A stretch of DNA of 64,000 bases from CAVRZJ01 sp964594125 (GTDB taxonomy: Bacteria > Acidobacteriota > Thermoanaerobaculia > Thermoanaerobaculales > Thermoanaerobaculaceae). Both the position numbers and the translations under genes were made by a program. The stretch is from contig CAZQLL010000006.1 in the NCBI GenBank assembly GCA_964594125.1, positions 62,001 through 126,000 on the forward strand. Direction: 5' to 3'. Position 1 is the first letter of the stretch. The number at the start of each line of letters is the position of its first letter. The notes below the pieces were generated by a model. The model saw only the letters and a list, made by a program, of their open reading frames with translations. It searched no databases and had not been told where the DNA came from. This document shows, one piece after another, positions 53,441-60,728 of the stretch.

Positions 53441-55651
53441 GTGCCGGTGAAAACGAGCTCCGAGCGTGTGCGGCGCACGATCGCGGTCGCGCTGCTGGCG
53501 CTGGCGCCGGCCGCCGGCTGGCTGGCGTCCACGGTGACGATCGACCACCGCCTGGAGCGCTGGGTCGCGCGCGGCGGGGCGGAGGAGGAGCGCTACCGGG
53601 AGTTCCGCTCGGCGTTCGGCAGCGACGAGTTCGTGGTCGTCGCGCTTTCCGCGCGCGACACCTTCGCGCCCGCGACGCTCGCCGCGATGACCGCAGCGCT
53701 CGAGCGCCTCGAGGCGACGCCCGGGGTCGTGCGGGTGCAGGGCGTGCCGGCGGTGTACCGCGACCTGTTCGGCGGCGAGGACGCCGCCGAGCTGGCGCGC
53801 GAGATGACGTCGACGCCGTTCTACTCGGGACTGCTGCTGTCGCGCGATGCGACGGTGTCGGCGCTGCTCGTCGAGGTCGCGCCGCTGCCCGATCCCGGCG
53901 CCCGCCGCGAGCTGGTGCGCGCGGTGCGCGCCGCGACCGCGCCGCTCGCCGCCGACGGGTTCCGCGTCGCCCTGGTGGGTTCGCCGGTGCTGATCGTCGC
54001 GCTGGACGAGATGTCGGCGCGCGAGGCGGCGGTGACGCTGCCGCTGGCGGTGCTCGGGTCGCTCGCGGTGCTCGCCATCGTCCTGCGCTCGCCGCGCGCG
54101 ATGGCCGCGGCGGCGCTGCCGTCGGCGCTGGCCGTGGTGCTGACGCTCGGCGGCATCGCCCTCGCCGGCGGCTCGCTCAACATGCTCACGGCGGCGGCGC
54201 CGTCGCTGCTGTGGGTGCTCGGCCTCTCGTACTCGGTGCACATCGCCAACCGCTACCGCCAGCTCCGCCGCGAGCACCCGGCCGGCGAGGCGGTGGCGCT
54301 CGCCGCGGCGCAAACGGCGCGCGGGGTCACGTTCTCCGCGGTGACCACCGCGCTCGGGTTCCTGTCGCTGCTGGTGGCGGCGATGCCCCCCGTGCGCGAG
54401 CTCGGTGCGGTCGGCGCCGCCGGCATCGCAGTCGCGTGGCTCACCAGCCTCACCGTGGCGCCGCTCATGCTCCGGCTGCTGCGCGTCGGCGCCGCCGCGC
54501 CGGTGCGCGCGGCCGCGCACCGGCGCATGGCGCCCTTGCTCGCGGGACGCGCGCCGCTGGTCGTGATCGCGGTGTCGGCCGCGCTGCTTGCGCTCGCGGC
54601 GCTGAGCATCCCGCGCATCCGCCTCGAGTCGAACCCGCTCTCGTTCCTCTCCCGTTCGCACCCGGTGGTGCGGGACTACCGCTTCGTCGGCGAGCGCGTT
54701 GCGGGCTTCTACACCGCCGAGGTCGTGGTGCGGCTGCCGGGCCAGTGGACCGACCCGGCCGCGTGGCCGGTGATCGACGCCCTGGCGACGCGCCTCGCGT
54801 CGTCTCCGGTCGTCGCGCGCGTGGTTTCGCCGCTCGACCTGCTGCGCAAGCTCAACCAGTGGGACGCGGGAGTCGACCCGGAGGCGTACCGCCTGCCCGC
54901 ATCGCGCGAGCAGGCGGAGTGGCTGGCGGCGCAGCTCGACGCGAAAGGCCGCACGGTGCTGGCGTCGCTGGTCGCCGCGTCGGGTCGCGAGGTGCGGCTC
55001 TCGGCGCTCGTCAACGAGATGGACGAGCGCCGCTTCCTCACGCTGGTCGACGACGCGCGCGGCGCCGTCGACGGGCTGCCGGCCGGCTGGAGCGGCTTCG
55101 TCACAGGCCAGGTGCTGCGCCTGGCGCGGGCGCAGCAGGACCTCGTCGCCACCCAGCTCTCGTCGGTCGGCGTGGCGCTGGTGGTGATCTTCGCCGCGGT
55201 GTGGACAGGCCTGCGTTCGTGGCGTCTGACGCTGGTCGCGGTGCCGCCGAACCTGGTGCCGATGGCGGTGACGTTCGCGGCCATGGCGTGGCTGGCGATC
55301 CCGCTCGACGCGGCGACGGTGATGGTCGCCAGCGTCGCGCTCGGCATCGCGGTCGACAACACCATCCACTATCTCGTGTGGTACTCCCGCTTCCGCCGCG
55401 GCGGCCACGACGCTGCGGCGGCCACGCACGCCGCCCTCGCGGTGGTGGCGCCGGCGATCACGGCGGCGACGGCGGCATCGTGCACCGGCTTCCTGGCGCT
55501 GACGATCTCCTCGTTCCTGCCGATTCGCTACTTCGGCGAGCTGTCGACGATCATGATGGCGACCGCGCTCGCCTGCCACCTGCTGCTCACCACCGCCATC
55601 CTGCTCGTCGCCCGCCCGCACGTGGCGGCAGCAAGGGTGGAGAGACCATGA
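53441..55651 (+). CDS. MMPL/RND-family lipid transporter
   Basis: The product has 736 residues from the GTG at 53441, which has GGGGAG six bases upstream; ATG 53405 is an alternative. TM1 is IAVALLALAPAAGWLASTV; loops and helices are arranged in two repeats as in MMPL proteins, with SLLWVLGLSYSVHIANRYRQL in the first half and SVALGIAVDNTIHYLVWYSRF in the second. In mycobacteria MMPL proteins export PKS-derived lipids, so it is the natural exporter of this pathway. The only other MMPL in the window (27820-30141) is different in sequence. The stop overlaps the next ATG. Confidence 0.92.
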   Translation: MPVKTSSERVRRTIAVALLALAPAAGWLASTVTIDHRLERWVARGGAEEERYREFRSAFGSDEFVVVALSARDTFAPATLAAMTAALERLEATPGVVRVQGVPAVYRDLFGGEDAAELAREMTSTPFYSGLLLSRDATVSALLVEVAPLPDPGARRELVRAVRAATAPLAADGFRVALVGSPVLIVALDEMSAREAAVTLPLAVLGSLAVLAIVLRSPRAMAAAALPSALAVVLTLGGIALAGGSLNMLTAAAPSLLWVLGLSYSVHIANRYRQLRREHPAGEAVALAAAQTARGVTFSAVTTALGFLSLLVAAMPPVRELGAVGAAGIAVAWLTSLTVAPLMLRLLRVGAAAPVRAAAHRRMAPLLAGRAPLVVIAVSAALLALAALSIPRIRLESNPLSFLSRSHPVVRDYRFVGERVAGFYTAEVVVRLPGQWTDPAAWPVIDALATRLASSPVVARVVSPLDLLRKLNQWDAGVDPEAYRLPASREQAEWLAAQLDAKGRTVLASLVAASGREVRLSALVNEMDERRFLTLVDDARGAVDGLPAGWSGFVTGQVLRLARAQQDLVATQLSSVGVALVVIFAAVWTGLRSWRLTLVAVPPNLVPMAVTFAAMAWLAIPLDAATVMVASVALGIAVDNTIHYLVWYSRFRRGGHDAAAATHAALAVVAPAITAATAASCTGFLALTISSFLPIRYFGELSTIMMATALACHLLLTTAILLVARPHVAAARVERP

Positions 55652-56499
55652 GGGCGCTCGGACGACCACTCGGTGCGGCCGGGGCGCGCCGGCCGCCCGC
55701 GCTCCGGATGTCGGCAGGAGCTGTCGTCGCGACCTGGGGTACACCGCTCCGCGGCGTACCCCTGCTCGGGATGACACTGCTTGCGATCGTGGCCGCGATC
55801 CCGGCGCTGGGACTGGCCGCTGGTGAGGTCCGCGCCGAGGTGGAGCGCGCGGTCGCTCGAGCCGAGCGGACGTGGGACGTCGCCGCCGCAGTCGAGGCGC
55901 TCTCCCGCGCCCGTGCCCTGCACCGCGCCGCGCCGTCCCCCGCCTCGGCGCTGCTGCAGGTGCGCGCCGGGCTGCTCGCGGCGGAGCTGCTGCGGGTCGA
56001 CTTCGAGCAGGCGGCGGGCGCGGCCGGCGGCGACCGCGAGATCCTCGGCCGCCGCATCGACGCGCTCGCCGAGGAGGCGCTGGCACTGCTGCCGTCGCTG
56101 CCGGCGAGCTCCGAGCGCTGGCGGATCGAGGCCGACCTCGTCGCGACGCTGATCCGCTCCGACTTCCGCGCGAAGAAGCACGAAGCGCGCCTGCGCGCCG
56201 CGATCGCGGAGGCGCGCCGCCTCGACCCGGGCAACGCGCGCGCCCTGGTCTCGGAGGCGAAGCCGCTGCTGTTCGCGCCGGAGGGACGCGGCCGCGACCT
56301 GCGCGCCGGCATCGCGCTGCTCGACCGCGCGTTGGCGATCGACCCTCGCCTGGAGGCGGCGCTGCTGCTGCGTGCGTTCGCCCGCGACTCCTTAGGCGAG
56401 CGCGCCGCCGCCGAGGCCGACTGGCGCGCCGCCCTCGCGCTCAACCCCGAGTGCCGCCCTGCGCACGTCGCGCTCTCCGGGGACACGCCAGCGCGCTGA
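55648..56499 (+). CDS. Exported helical-repeat (TPR-like) protein, end of the PKS operon
   Basis: The product has 283 residues. A hydrophobic segment (residues ~41-58, LLGMTLLAIVAAIPALGLA) after a long N-terminus looks like a signal or anchor; a start closer to it is possible. The rest is helical with TPR-like pairs (ARALHRAAPSPASALLQVRAGLLAAELL and, at the C-terminus, IDPRLEAALLLRAFARDSLGERAAAEADWRAALALNPE). It would act in the periplasm, perhaps as a partner of the MMPL exporter. ATGA overlap with it. A 27-base hairpin (55736-55762) lies in the coding N-terminus. Confidence 0.75.
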   Translation: MRALGRPLGAAGARRPPALRMSAGAVVATWGTPLRGVPLLGMTLLAIVAAIPALGLAAGEVRAEVERAVARAERTWDVAAAVEALSRARALHRAAPSPASALLQVRAGLLAAELLRVDFEQAAGAAGGDREILGRRIDALAEEALALLPSLPASSERWRIEADLVATLIRSDFRAKKHEARLRAAIAEARRLDPGNARALVSEAKPLLFAPEGRGRDLRAGIALLDRALAIDPRLEAALLLRAFARDSLGERAAAEADWRAALALNPECRPAHVALSGDTPAR

Positions 56500-56500
56500 C

Positions 56501-56662
56501 CGGCGCGCCGAGCTCGGCGCCGCTCTTGGCCGCATCCTCTCGCTCATCGACATCCGGCCCGCGCGCAGCCACCGCGGCATGACGATCGCGGTCCCGCAGG
56601 TGCGCGAGCGGATCCCCGAACTGGCGTATCTCCTGATCGGCGAGGGGGAGCCGCCGCCATGA
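56501..56662 (+). pseudogene. Fragment of a GT4 glycosyltransferase
   Basis: The frame just after the previous gene reads 53 residues: GRILSLIDIRPARSHRGMTIAVPQ... and RERIPELAYLLIGEGEP. This aligns by eye with the GT4 segment 'GRxLLTVxRLxPRKGHDxVIRALPxVRERxPDxxYLIVGEG'. Only this central piece of a ~370-residue enzyme is left, without start codon or donor-binding C-terminus. A short open frame follows from ATG 56659 (MTQHASLTADRRAT) with no recognised family. I read both as remnants. Confidence 0.5.
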
Positions 56663-56765
56663 CCCAGCACGCCTCCCTCACGGCGGATCGCCGGGCGACT
56701 CTCGACCTCGATCAGCAGATCCTGATGCTTGCAAACGAGATCAAGCGGGCGTCAGCACTCCTGGC
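56663..56765. other. Rest of the gene-poor stretch between the TPR gene and the anti-sigma gene
   Basis: After the GT4 fragment the DNA carries a plus-strand short frame (MTQHASLTADRRATLDLD...LMLANEIKR) that runs into the hairpin at 56766-56803. Nothing in it matches a known family. No other feature is seen. Confidence 0.4.
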
Positions 56766-56803
56766 GCCCGGCGGTCGCAACTCCCGCGGGAGAACCGCCG
56801 GGC
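56766..56803. terminator. Hairpin at the end of the anti-sigma gene
   Basis: GCCCGGCGGT (56766-56775) pairs perfectly with ACCGCCGGGC (56794-56803), with an inner CTCCCGCGGGAG. It touches the TAG of the minus-strand anti-sigma gene and lies after the plus-strand remnants, so it could serve both directions. No T-tract. Confidence 0.55.
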
Positions 56804-57246
56804 TACCGCTTGCGGAGGCGGATCTCGGTGCCGCCGCGCTCGTAGCGGACGTCGTCCATCAGACGGTTGATCAGGTAGATCCCGCGCCCGCCGGTGGCGA
56901 AGAGCTGCTGCCCCTCGACCGGGCTGGGCACCTGCGACGGGTCGAAGCCGGGCCCCGGGTCGCGGATGACGATCAGCAGGCCGCGGTCGGGGTCGCAGCC
57001 GACGCACACCTGCACGTGCTTGTCCGGGTCCCCGCCGCACCCGTGCTCGACCGCGTTGGCGAGCGCCTCGGTGAGCGCGAGCTCGATCTCGAACTCCTTC
57101 CCCGCGGCACACCCCATCTCGCGCACGACGCCCATGATCTTCTCGACGGCCGGCACCACCGCCTTCACGTCGCCCGGGACGGTGACATCGAGGCGCGCCG
57201 CCAGCGTCGCCTCGTCGAACTCGCAGATCGGTCGTTTTGCGGCCAT
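56803..57246 (-). CDS. Anti-sigma regulatory factor, RsbW/SpoIIAB-type Ser kinase
   Basis: The product has 147 residues and the GHKL/HATPase_c_2 signature: N-box ELALTEALANAVEHG (Glu60, Asn64), G1 box DPGPGFD (96-102) and G2 box ATGGRGIYLI (118-125). Such proteins bind a sigma factor and phosphorylate an STAS anti-anti-sigma factor. Neither partner is encoded nearby. It has an N-terminal region of ~20 residues (KRPICEFDEATLAARLDV) that is usual for the family. The gene is alone and divergent from the DinB remnant. Confidence 0.9.
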   Translation of the reverse strand: MAAKRPICEFDEATLAARLDVTVPGDVKAVVPAVEKIMGVVREMGCAAGKEFEIELALTEALANAVEHGCGGDPDKHVQVCVGCDPDRGLLIVIRDPGPGFDPSQVPSPVEGQQLFATGGRGIYLINRLMDDVRYERGGTEIRLRKR

Positions 57247-57477
57247 CGGTCCACTCTTAGGATAGCAGCGTCGGGGCCGCCGCCCCGATCCCACCGAAGC
57301 CCGGCCCTCTTGGCGGCGTGGAACGGCACATCGACGAAGATCGTGCATGTGAAGCCGGTCATAGGTCCCGGAAAGCGCCAGCGGCGCCGACCCCGCGCCT
57401 GCCCCGCATTCCACCACGGTCGCCGCGAAACCCGCGCTTCCCGCCGGCGGAATACAGCTCGAGCAGCGGGAGGCAGC

Positions 57478-57795
57478 ATGGAGAAGAGGGTGATCGCTGC
57501 AGTGCTCGATCGCTCGGTGGCGGGCGACCCCTGGCACGGGCCGTTGTTGGCCGCCGTGCTCGCCGACGTGACCGCGGACGAGGCGGCGCGCCGCCCGATC
57601 GCGGGCGCGCACTCGATCCTCGAGATCGTGCTGCACGTCGCCGCCTGGACCGAGGAGGTGGGCGCCCGCCTCGCCGGCGCGCCGCCGGGCGACCCTGCCG
57701 AGGGCGACTGGCCCCTCCCCTGCCCATGGGACCAGGCGCACGGACGCCTCGCCGCCGCCCACGCCGGCATGGATCCTCTTCCTCAAGGTCTATGA
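57478..57795 (+). pseudogene. Truncated DinB-family gene
   Basis: The frame gives 105 residues. The first ~97 follow the DinB/YfiT pattern (GPLLAAVLADVTADEAARRPIAGAHSI, LEIVLHVAAWTEEVGARLAG with the first metal His). DinB proteins are ~165 residues; here the sequence breaks near residue 97 and ends in a short unrelated tail (MDPLPQGL). At this point the DNA switches to another gene's 3' end (57761-57886) in another frame. A GGGAGG site precedes the ATG, so a truncated product could still be made. Confidence 0.65.
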
Positions 57796-57886
57796 GGAGG
57801 GCGAGCTCGAGCTTGGCTTCGGCGCGTCCTACCTGGAGTACCGCGCCGCGACGCCGTTCCTCCGGCCGCGCCGCCAACGGCGATAG
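57761..57886 (+). pseudogene. C-terminal fragment of an ICMT/phospholipid methyltransferase-like gene
   Basis: In a frame different from the DinB remnant the DNA reads WILFLKVYEEGELELGFG, then SYLEYRAATPFLRPRR and a TAG (57884-57886). This is the conserved ICMT/PEMT C-terminus (YEEPELxxRFGxxYxxYRxxVPxWLPR). Only ~40 residues are present. It is joined to the DinB fragment near 57765, suggesting a deletion that removed the DinB end and the methyltransferase body. Confidence 0.65.
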
Positions 57887-58030
57887 GAACGCGGCGCCGC
57901 GGCGCCGGGTGTCGCGGAGCGCCCGCCGGCGCACTCGCCTTCAGAGCACGCGGCCCGCTGGCGCCCTTCTGCTTGATCGCCGTCCGGCCCCTCGGCTCAG
58001 GGCGGTACACTGCGCGGGGAACGACCTGCG

Positions 58031-58453
58031 ATGGCCGCGAGAACGACGTGGACCCTGCTCACCGCCACCGGCGTCGTGGCGATGGTTGCGTGCGTGGGTG
58101 TCGCCGCGGCGCTGTCCCTCGTCGCGGTCCGCGACGGCGCCGTGCGCCGCGCCGTGCACGACGCCCGGGAGCGCTTCCCCGGCGACGACGTGGAAGCGCT
58201 CATCGCGCAGGCGACGGCGGCGGAGGCTCCCCTCGACGAGCGCAACCGCGCCGTGTGGGTCCTCGGCGAGCTGCGCGACCGCCGCGCGCTGCCGGCGCTG
58301 CGGGCGCTGTACGTGCAGCAGGCGTGCGACCACGAGCGCCTGGTGTGCCAGCGCGAGGTTCGCAAGGCGATCGCCAAGATCGAGGGCGAGCTGTCGCCGC
58401 TGCGCACGCTGCGCCGGATCGTCGAGCGCGCGCGGCCGGCGCCGGGTGGTTGA
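58031..58453 (+). CDS. Membrane-anchored small protein with HEAT-like repeats
   Basis: The product has 140 residues. One N-terminal helix (LTATGVVAMVACVGVAAALSLVAV) anchors it. The rest has helical-repeat style: ALIAQATAAEAPLDERNRAVWVLGELRDRRALPALRALY, the HEAT-like hairpin, then CDHERLVCQREVRKAIAKIEG. Such domains mediate protein contacts. The stop overlaps the HD-remnant start (TGATG). No family name can be given with confidence. Confidence 0.7.
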   Translation: MAARTTWTLLTATGVVAMVACVGVAAALSLVAVRDGAVRRAVHDARERFPGDDVEALIAQATAAEAPLDERNRAVWVLGELRDRRALPALRALYVQQACDHERLVCQREVRKAIAKIEGELSPLRTLRRIVERARPAPGG

Positions 58454-58934
58454 TGCGGCCGATGGGGGGCGAGACCTTGCAGATGCGAGTGGGTATTCCC
58501 GTCGTCGACGAGCTGCTGACACCGTTCACGGCAGTGCCAGCCCGCGACCCGACCGGCTACCGCAACCACGTCGCCGCGTGAGGAGTTTCGCGTACGCGCC
58601 CGCACCCGCGGCCGGGGGCGACGGCAGCGTGCTCGGGATCGCGGCGGCTTTCCACGACCTCGGCATCTGGACGGACCGCACGTTCGACTCTCTCGGCCCG
58701 TCGCGTCGCCTCGCGCGGGCGTGCCTCGCGGCCGGCGGACGGAGCGCGCTGGCGCCCGCGGTCGAGGCGATCATCGAGCAGCATCACAAGCCGCGCCCGT
58801 ACCGCGGCCCGTTCGCCGAGCCGGTCGAATCGTTCCAGCGCACCGACCTGTTCGAGGTGTCGCCGGGGACGCTGGTCGTCGACCCGGTCCACTTCTGCCG
58901 GGCGCGCGGGGGTCCGGCGGAGCGCCGCGAGTGA
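58453..58934 (+). pseudogene. HD-domain hydrolase gene with a frameshift
   Basis: The first frame (ATG 58453, or better ATG 58483) reads MRVGIPVVDELLTPFTAVPARDPTGYRNHV and stops at 58579-58581. The next frame continues the same protein: SFAYAPAPAAGGDGSVLG, IAAAFHDLGIWTDRTFDSLGPSRR and QHHKPRPYRG..., ending at 58934. Together they equal a normal HD phosphohydrolase (GYRNHVYRV...FHDLGIWT...L.PS). The join near 58572-58580 needs a one-base shift. It may be a true lesion or a sequencing error. The second part overlaps the next gene start (GTGA). Confidence 0.75.
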
Positions 58935-59233
58935 GCGCGGCGGTCCCCTGCCCGCGCTGCAAGGGCGCAATGGACCTGGCCGCGGTACTTGCAGGGACCG
59001 TGTTCTGGCGCGGACCGGGGATCTTCACCGGCAACTGCCCGTGCTGCAGCGAGGCGCTGGAGTTTCAGGTGGGCGCAGGGAAGATCGAGCTCGGGTACAC
59101 CTACTGGGCCGGGTCGATGCACTTCGAGGGCGTGGTCGAGCACCGCGTCGCCGGGCTGCGGCGCGCCGACAGCGACGGCGCGATCGCGCTCGAGCTCGCC
59201 GGTGTCGTCTACCCGGTCCGCGCGGTCACCTGA
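58931..59233 (+). CDS. Small zinc-ribbon-like protein
   Basis: The product has 100 residues from a GTG whose GTGA overlaps the HD stop. Two pairs of cysteines, CPRC near residue 7 and CPCC near residue 37, form a likely zinc ribbon. The rest is a small beta domain (KIELGYTYWAGSMHFEGVVEHR). No family recognised. It ends eight bases inside the convergent GT-C gene. Confidence 0.65.
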   Translation: MSAAVPCPRCKGAMDLAAVLAGTVFWRGPGIFTGNCPCCSEALEFQVGAGKIELGYTYWAGSMHFEGVVEHRVAGLRRADSDGAIALELAGVVYPVRAVT

Positions 59234-60623
59234 ACGTCGCGACCGTGACGTCGACGTAGCGCGCCGGGCTCAGGCGGCGCGCGGCCGAGTCGGGCCACGA
59301 GATCCGCTCGACGTCGCCGCCGGGGGCGGCGGCGAGCGGGTGGTTGACGTCGTACACCGCCACCACCTCGCGCGCACCGGCGAACGCACCGATCTCGAGC
59401 TGCGCCTCGAAGTCCCACACCACGCGCAGGCCGGGAGAACGGAACGCGCGCTCGTGCGCGACGAACGCCGCCAGCCGGCGGTCGACGACGACGGCGGCGC
59501 CGCGCTCGCGCTGGGCCTCCGCCGCCAGCCGCAGCGCGGCCACCGGCGGCGACGGCCGCGAGCGGTAGAGCGCCAGCCCCGGGACCACCTGCCACGCGAG
59601 GGCGGCGATGGCGGCCGCGGTCGCGAGCGGGGCGGCGCGACCGAGCAGCGCCGCCGCGCCGGCGACGACCGGACCGGTCGAGAGCGCCAGCACCGGAATG
59701 AAGTAGCGCGCGTGCTGCGGGCTGGCGACGCCGTAGATCGCCAGCAGCGCGCCGGCGAGCGCCGCGAGCGGCACCGCGGCGCGGCGCCGCGCGTCCGGCG
59801 CCGCCCGCAGCATGACGGCCGCGCCGACCACGGCGAGCGCGATCCACGCCGCGGCCGCCGCCGGGTGACCGAGCCCGCGCGCGAGGCCCGAGGCGGCAAG
59901 GCCGTACGTCGCGTCGCCGAGCTGGCCGAAGTGCAGCGCGCGATGGCGGGTCAGTGCCGCGGCCAGCGGCGCGACGCCGCCCGCGGCGGCGATCGTGGCG
60001 AGCGCGCCGGCCGCCGCCAGCGCGAGCCCCGGCGCGGCGACGGCGAGCCGCTCCCGCCGGCCGCGGGCGAGGACGAGGGCCAGCAGCGCCGGCAGCGCCA
60101 CCGCCGGCAGGAGCTGCGGCCGTATGAGGAGCGCCGCGGCGCCGGCGGCGGAACCCCAGGCGAGGGTGCACGGCGAGCCCGGCTCGCGCGACCAGCACGC
60201 GCACATCGCGGCGAGCGCCGCCGTTGCCGCCGTCTCGGTCAAAGCGCGGCCGGCCGACAGCCACGCCACCGGCGTGGCGAGGAAGAGCAGCGCCGCGAGC
60301 ACGCCGCGGGTGCGCCCGAGGAGGCCGCCCCACAGCGCCGCGAGCGGCAGCAGCGCGAGCATCCCGGCGGCGAGCGAGAGGAGCTGCAGCGCCCGCGTCG
60401 GCGCGAGGCCGAGCCGGGCGCCGGCGTGGCCGAGCGCCACCCACAGCGGCGACCACGGCGGCTGCGGCACGCCCTCGGCCGGGTCGAAGCGCGCCGCCGC
60501 CAGTGCCAGCCACGCCTCGTCCTGCTCCCAGATCGACGCCGGGAGCGCCGCGAGCCGGGTTTCGAGCACCGCGAGCAGGAGCACCGCGAGCGTGAGCCGC
60601 GCCGTCGGGGTGGTCGCTTGCAT
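59226..60623 (-). CDS. GT-C glycosyltransferase, ArnT/PMT-like
   Basis: The product has 465 residues with about 11-12 hydrophobic helices. The first external loop has SIWEQDEAWLALAA, the D-E motif used by GT39/GT83 enzymes with polyprenyl-phosphate sugar donors, and later QHARYFIPVLAL. A soluble C-terminal segment (~370-465) follows. It probably adds a sugar to a lipid or protein on the periplasmic side; donor and acceptor are unknown. ATG 60623 has no strong ribosome site. It overlaps the zinc-ribbon gene tail to tail. Confidence 0.85.
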   Translation of the reverse strand: MQATTPTARLTLAVLLLAVLETRLAALPASIWEQDEAWLALAAARFDPAEGVPQPPWSPLWVALGHAGARLGLAPTRALQLLSLAAGMLALLPLAALWGGLLGRTRGVLAALLFLATPVAWLSAGRALTETAATAALAAMCACWSREPGSPCTLAWGSAAGAAALLIRPQLLPAVALPALLALVLARGRRERLAVAAPGLALAAAGALATIAAAGGVAPLAAALTRHRALHFGQLGDATYGLAASGLARGLGHPAAAAAWIALAVVGAAVMLRAAPDARRRAAVPLAALAGALLAIYGVASPQHARYFIPVLALSTGPVVAGAAALLGRAAPLATAAAIAALAWQVVPGLALYRSRPSPPVAALRLAAEAQRERGAAVVVDRRLAAFVAHERAFRSPGLRVVWDFEAQLEIGAFAGAREVVAVYDVNHPLAAAPGGDVERISWPDSAARRLSPARYVDVTVATFR

Positions 60624-60728
60624 CGGCCGAGGATACCCCTGGGCGGCGCGGATACGGCGCTGTTCCGCCCTCCTGTTCTATGATCCCTGCGGCGCACCGC
60701 ACGGCCGGGGTGCGCGGAGGCGGCGACC

